The notes beneath the pieces are model-generated. The model was not told the origin of the DNA, ran no database searches, and was given only the letters and a program-made list of their open reading frames with translations. Made by a program: the position numbers and the translations under genes. Positions 60,456 to 64,000 of a DNA stretch of 64,000 nt are shown here, one piece after another; the stretch's first letter is position 1, and each line of letters opens with the position of its first letter. Source of the stretch: Streptomyces sp. NBC_01317 (GTDB lineage: Bacteria; Actinomycetota; Actinomycetes; Streptomycetales; Streptomycetaceae); NCBI RefSeq assembly GCF_035961655.1, contig NZ_CP108393.1, positions 5,441,001 to 5,505,000 on the forward strand, given 5' to 3'.

Positions 60456-61898
60456 ATGCGCAAGACGCTGAGATGGCTGTTGTCGCTGTCGCTGATCATA
60501 GGCACCGTGGCAACAGCGGGTGCGGCCACCGCCGCGGACCAGAAGTCCGCGAGTGGTACGGCCGTCACCGACACCACGGACATCAAGGACCGCGTCCTGG
60601 CGATCCCCGGGATGAGCCTGATCCAGGAGAAGCCGTACGAGGGTTACCGCTACTTCGTCCTCAACTACACCCAGCCGGTGGACCACCGGCACCCGTCCAA
60701 GGGCACCTTCCAGCAGCGCATCACGCTGCTGCACAAGGACACCAGCCGCCCCACGGTCTTCTCGACCGGCGGCTACAACGTCTCCACCAACCCGAGCCGC
60801 AGTGAGCCGACGCGCATCATCGACGGCAACCAGGTCTCGATGGAGTACCGCTTCTTCACCCCGTCGCGCCCGGAGCCGGCCGACTGGTCGAAGCTGGACA
60901 TCTGGCAGGCCGCCAGCGACCAGCACCGTATTTTCACGGCGTTGAAGAAGATCTACACCAAGAACTGGCTCTCCACGGGCGCTTCGAAGGGCGGCATGAC
61001 CGCCACCTACTTCGAGCGGTTCTACCCGCGTGACATGGACGGCGTGGTCGCGTACGTCGCGCCCAACGACGTGGTGAACAAGGAGGATTCGGCGTACGAC
61101 CGGTTCTTCGAGAAGGTCGGCACCAAGGAGTGCCGCGACAAGCTCAACGCCGTGCAGCGCCAGGCGCTGATCCGGCGGGAGCCCCTGGAGAAGACGTACG
61201 CGGAGTGGGCCGAGGCCAACGGCGCGACCTTCACCACCGTCGGCTCGCTCGACAAGGCGTACGAAGCCGTCGTCCTGGACTTCGTCTGGGCCTTCTGGCA
61301 GTACAGCCTGCTCGCGGACTGCGAGAGCATCCCGCCGGCCACCGCCTCCGACCAGGAGATCTACGACATCATCGACGCGATCTCCGGCTTCTCCGCCTAC
61401 ACGGACCAGGGCCTCGCGACGTACACGCCGTACTACTACCAGGCCGGTACGCAGCTGGGCTCGCCGGACATCAAGCAGCCGCACCTGGGCAAGCTGAGCC
61501 GCTACGGCTACCAGCCGCCGCGCAACTTCGTGCCGCGCGACATCCCCATGAAGTTCGACCCCCGGGTGATGCCGGACGTCGACAGCTGGGTGCGGCACCA
61601 CGCGGACCAGATGCTCTTTGTGTACGGGCAGAACGACCCGTGGGGCGCGGAGCAGTTCCGCGTCGGGCGCGGCGCGCGTGACAGTTACGTGTACGTCGCC
61701 CCGGGCGCCAACCACGGCGCCAACGTGGCGGCCCTGAACCCCGACCAGTCGGCGAAGGCCACGGCCCGGATCCTCGACTGGGCGGGCGTCGCGCCGGCGG
61801 CCGTACAGCAGGACGCGGCGAAGGCGAAGCCGCTCGCGCCGTTCGACGCGAAGCTGGACCGCCAGAAGGTGGAGCGTCAGCAGACGCTGAGGCCGTAA
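60456..61898 (+). CDS. Secreted prolyl tri/tetrapeptidyl aminopeptidase (S37)
   Basis: This 480-residue precursor has a signal peptide (LRWLLSLSLIIGTVATAGAA). The alpha/beta-hydrolase nucleophile is in LSTGASKGGMTATYFE. Characteristic S37 blocks are present: LNYTQPVDHRHPSKGTFQQR, and the C-terminal GQNDPWGAEQF with His in PGANHGAN. These enzymes remove tri- or tetrapeptides from proteins during mycelial growth. ATG 60456 has a GGGAG-containing leader. Own strong terminator. Confidence 0.92.
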   Translation: MRKTLRWLLSLSLIIGTVATAGAATAADQKSASGTAVTDTTDIKDRVLAIPGMSLIQEKPYEGYRYFVLNYTQPVDHRHPSKGTFQQRITLLHKDTSRPTVFSTGGYNVSTNPSRSEPTRIIDGNQVSMEYRFFTPSRPEPADWSKLDIWQAASDQHRIFTALKKIYTKNWLSTGASKGGMTATYFERFYPRDMDGVVAYVAPNDVVNKEDSAYDRFFEKVGTKECRDKLNAVQRQALIRREPLEKTYAEWAEANGATFTTVGSLDKAYEAVVLDFVWAFWQYSLLADCESIPPATASDQEIYDIIDAISGFSAYTDQGLATYTPYYYQAGTQLGSPDIKQPHLGKLSRYGYQPPRNFVPRDIPMKFDPRVMPDVDSWVRHHADQMLFVYGQNDPWGAEQFRVGRGARDSYVYVAPGANHGANVAALNPDQSAKATARILDWAGVAPAAVQQDAAKAKPLAPFDAKLDRQKVERQQTLRP

Positions 61899-61905
61899 GG
61901 CACCT

Positions 61906-61939
61906 CCGCCGGGCGGGCCGAACAGGGCCCGCCCGGCGG
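61906..61939. terminator. 14-bp terminator between S37 peptidase and LysR genes
   Basis: CCGCCGGGCGGGCC (61906-61919) and GGCCCGCCCGGCGG (61926-61939) pair exactly around GAACAG, in a convergent gap. Confidence 0.8.
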
Positions 61940-61948
61940 ACCACCCCC

Positions 61949-62863
61949 TCAACTGGCTACGGCGGCAACCTCGGGCCAACGCCGCCGCAGCGCCGCCACG
62001 GTGGCGGTGACGGCCGGCCGCCGCGCGGCACCGGCACGCCACAGCGCGTACAACCGTCGCGAGGGCACAGGTTCGAGCGTCAGGGCCCGTACGCCCGGGG
62101 GCAGCGGCCCCCGCCCCAGCCGGGGAACCATCGCGACGCCCAACCCGGCCGCGACCAGGGCGATCTGGGTGTGGTTCTCCTCGGCCTGATGAGCCAGATC
62201 GGGCTCACATCCGGCGGCACGCAGCGTACGCACGAGCCAGTCGTGGCAGACGGTGCCGGGCGGCTGGCAGATCCACCGCAGCCCCCGCAGATCCGCCCGC
62301 CGCACGACGGCACGCGCGGCGAGGGCATGCCCGTCCGGCACGAGCAGATCGCACAGATCGTCACCGATGACGGCCTGTTCCACCCCCTCGGGGGTGGGGA
62401 GCCGGGCGATGTCCCAGTCGTGGGTGACGGCGAGGTCGATCACACCCCGGGCCACGAGGTCGGAGGACAGGTGAGGGTCGATCTCGCGCAGCCGAATGTC
62501 CAAGGTGGGGTGGAGCAGGGCGAGTTCGGCCAGCACAGGGGGAAGCAACCCACGCGCGGAGGAGGCGAACGCCGCCACGACGAGCTGCCCGGTGGGCTGC
62601 CCCCGACGCTCCTCCAACGTGGTCTCGGCCCGCTCGACGATGGCGAACAACTGCTCGGCGGTGGCAGCGAGATGCCGAGCCTCGTCGGTGAGCACCACTC
62701 CACGCCCCCGCCGCTCCAGCAGAGTTGTACGAGTCTCCCGCTCCAACTTGGTGATCTGCTGGGAAACGGCGGAGGGGGTATACCCGAGGGCGGAGGCGGC
62801 GGCCCCGACGGACCCATGGACGGAAACGGCGTGCAGAGCACGAAGCCGACCGAGATCGAGCAT
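61949..62863 (-). CDS. LysR-family transcriptional regulator
   Basis: This 304-residue regulator has an N-terminal HTH (ALHAVSVHGSVGAAASALGY, SAVSQQITKLERETRTTLLE) and a periplasmic-binding-like effector domain (QLVVAAFASSARGLLPPVLA). ATG 62863 has GAGGAGGGG upstream. No divergent target gene is present in the window; upstream is repeat DNA. Effector unknown. Confidence 0.92.
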   Translation of the reverse strand: MLDLGRLRALHAVSVHGSVGAAASALGYTPSAVSQQITKLERETRTTLLERRGRGVVLTDEARHLAATAEQLFAIVERAETTLEERRGQPTGQLVVAAFASSARGLLPPVLAELALLHPTLDIRLREIDPHLSSDLVARGVIDLAVTHDWDIARLPTPEGVEQAVIGDDLCDLLVPDGHALAARAVVRRADLRGLRWICQPPGTVCHDWLVRTLRAAGCEPDLAHQAEENHTQIALVAAGLGVAMVPRLGRGPLPPGVRALTLEPVPSRRLYALWRAGAARRPAVTATVAALRRRWPEVAAVAS

Positions 62864-62981
62864 GACCACCCCTCCTCAGATCCGGCCAGATGACTCTGAC
62901 TCGACCCATACGTAAGCAAAGCTTAATTCAGCGGGGTTGCTGGGGGCCGGCGGCGGCAACGAAGTGATCGAACGCGCGTGC

Positions 62982-63029
62982 TTTGAGGCCAAGTTTGAGG
63001 CCAAGTTTGAGGCCGAGGATGAGGCCGAG
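62982..63029. repeat. Four-copy 12-bp tandem repeat TTTGAGGCCAAG
   Basis: Two perfect copies (62982-63005), one TTTGAGGCCGAG and one GATGAGGCCGAG follow without gap. TTTGAGG also recurs inside the 238-bp units at 63560 and 63799. Confidence 0.8.
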
Positions 63030-63212
63030 TGATGAAGGCGCGGAGCTTCTCGGGTGTGGTGGTGGTGATGACGACGGTGGAGGCTTGGGGAGACGGACTG
63101 TTTGCCTCGGCTGGTGCGGGAGGGTGATTGGGTGCGGGTTCGGGCCGAGGGGTAGTCGGGGGTGCCCGGGTTGTTGTGTGCGGGGTGGGGCCGCCCCTTG
63201 TTGTTGATTGTC

Positions 63213-63305
63213 GCGGGGCCGGGGTGGGCGTCAAGGGCGCTCCTGCGGAGCGTCGGCTTCGCCGATTCCACTGCGTTCCACCCTTGACGCCCACCCCGGC
63301 CCCGC
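63213..63305. repeat. 25-bp perfect inverted repeat with two internal hairpins
   Basis: Arms 63213-63237 and 63281-63305 are exact reverse complements. The 43-nt loop contains hairpin CGCTCC-TGC-GGAGCG (63238-63252) and TCGGC-TTC-GCCGA (63253-63265), then TTCCA-CTGCG-TTCCA. RNA or cruciform would form a three-way-like structure. I believe similar elements recur in Streptomyces intergenic regions, but could not check. Confidence 0.75.
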
Positions 63306-63420
63306 TAGGGAAGGCGGAGGGGGGCGGCCCGGGGGGAGGGGTCCCCGGGGGGCTTGTTTGTCCCTGGTGTTTCGTCGCGGTCCGCGCCTTTCGGCGGGGT
63401 GTTGCGCACGACTTGAATGG

Positions 63421-63485
63421 GGCGGTGGCGAGTCGTCTCGGCGGCCAGCCACCGTCTGTTGGTGGGTGTGCAGGCACCGTGTCTG
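63421..63485. repeat. Inverted partial copy of the 238-bp unit tail
   Basis: GCGGTGGC-AGTCGTCTCGGCGGC ... GCACCGTGTCTG is the imperfect reverse complement of 63938-64000. About three quarters of positions match by eye. It lies 52 bp before unit 1. Confidence 0.6.
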
Positions 63486-63536
63486 AGATCCGTGGTCAGC
63501 TGCGGGGTTGGGCAGGGCCCCGGCCCACCCTGGTGA

Positions 63537-64000
63537 CCAAATGCCCTATTTGCCCAGTCTTTGAGGCTCATTGCGGGCCTCTTCCGCCTGGTCTTGTGTC
63601 CTGTGTTTCGTTAAGGGGCTCTGACAGCACACAATCCACCGAAACGGGCCCGGCAGCCACCCCACCCACCGCAAAAATGCCCCCACCACCCACCCAGCTC
63701 CGGCTTGACGCCTGCGTGAGGGCCGGTGGGCGGCAGTCGGCCGCCGAGACTGCCCACCACCACACCCCACCAGGCCAAATACCCCATTTGCCCTAGCTTT
63801 GAGGACTCCCGGGGGCTCGTCCCGCCCGGTCTTGTGTCCTGTGTTGCGTTAAAGGGCTCTCAGAGCAAACAACCCACCGAAACGGGCCAGACCAGCCGCC
63901 TGTCCCCACCACCACCGCCCCACCACCCACTCACCACAGACACGGTGCTTGTGCGCTGGCCAACGGGCGGTCGTCAGCCGCCGAGACGAGTGGCCACCGC
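63537..64000. repeat. Diverged 238-bp tandem repeats (two units, second truncated by window)
   Basis: Unit 1 starts at CCAAATGCCCTATTTG (63537) and unit 2 at CCAAATACCCCATTTG (63775), period 238. Shared blocks in order: GTCTTGTGTCCTGTGTT-CGTTAA-GGGCTCT, CCACCGAAACGGGCC, CCACCACC, and CAGCCGCCGAGAC. Each unit begins with the dyad CAAAT-N5-ATTTG. Unit identity is about 75% by eye. Function unknown. Confidence 0.7.

Larger units (their letters stand above)
62864..64000. other. Non-coding repeat block to the right edge
   Basis: 1.1 kb with no supported gene. Open frames here run through repeats and have no RBS. It holds four distinct repeat structures listed separately. Composition is patchy, with AT-richer motifs (CAAATACCCCATTTG) unlike the neighbouring coding DNA. 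It may be the edge of an integrated or array element outside the window. Confidence 0.6.

Noticed and set aside
62876..63271. Possible proteins in the repeat block
   Set aside because: Frames run through tandem and inverted repeats, have no RBS and give His/Ser/Pro low complexity.
63537..64000. CRISPR array
   Set aside because: Units are 238 bp, diverged, without short identical repeats and unique spacers; no cas genes. The Cas4-like nuclease at 15 kb is not linked.

Overview
High-GC actinobacterial chromosome, almost certainly Streptomyces. The evidence is codon use with G/C-rich third positions, rare TTA codons, an AdpA orthologue beside oligoribonuclease and tRNA-His, S37/GH20 secreted enzymes, and a 30-82 kb gene order that from memory matches the S. 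coelicolor SCO2769-SCO2793 neighbourhood (no alignment was run).

Layout. (1) 1-6.3 kb: the right end of a siphovirus-type prophage or tail module on the plus strand (tape-measure C-terminus, distal-tail-like protein, large tail protein, acidic repeat protein, tail-tip/fibre protein, amidase endolysin, coiled-coil/TM lysis protein), closed by a perfect 18-bp terminator. (2) 6.3-17.7 kb: PAS-GGDEF-EAL cyclic-di-GMP enzyme, secreted M6-like metalloprotease, tRNA-Lys(CTT), small conserved proteins, and a tightly overlapping minus-strand operon (PAP2 membrane protein, putative Fe-S PD-(D/E)XK nuclease, unknown 540-aa protein, SF1/Upf1-like helicase). (3) 17.7-23.4 kb: NsdA-like TPR regulator divergent from a small protein, both with TTA codons; spermidine-synthase-like methyltransferase; two-component pair. 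(4) 23.7-27.0 kb: sugar-type ABC importer without its own ATPase. (5) 27.1-31.5 kb: accessory patch lying on the 3' side of tRNA-His, with a TTA-containing zinc-ribbon protein, a GntR regulator, a 45-aa peptide translationally coupled to an isoaspartyl-methyltransferase-like enzyme, and an XRE-TPR regulator facing a 10-bp inverted repeat. (6) 31.5-40.3 kb: tRNA-His, orn, adpA (no TTA codon here), membrane protein, universal stress protein, YaaH-type transporter, glmS, GH20 hexosaminidase. (7) 40.3-40.9 kb: a deletion scar with fragments of a siderophore-type binding protein and a DMT transporter, at the place where S. coelicolor carries the desferrioxamine cluster. (8) 40.9-51.0 kb: MarR regulator and leucine/branched acyl-CoA catabolism genes (acyl-CoA dehydrogenase, HMG-CoA lyase, biotin carboxylase, carboxyltransferase) with a divergent TetR regulator and a double-dyad operator, followed by phosphatase, TesB and a second acyl-CoA dehydrogenase. 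(9) 51-62.9 kb: FMN reductase, agmatinase plus ThDP enzyme, secreted serine hydrolase, fused heterodimer-type ABC exporter, small secreted and membrane peptides, S37 tripeptidyl aminopeptidase, LysR regulator. (10) 62.9-64 kb: non-coding block of structured repeats (12-bp tandem repeat, 25-bp perfect inverted repeat with two internal hairpins, diverged 238-bp tandem units) running off the window.

The most promising undescribed units are the nuclease/unknown/helicase operon, the peptide-methyltransferase-XRE locus, and the structured repeat block at the right edge. Function calls rest on motif reading and memory of families; no searches were run.
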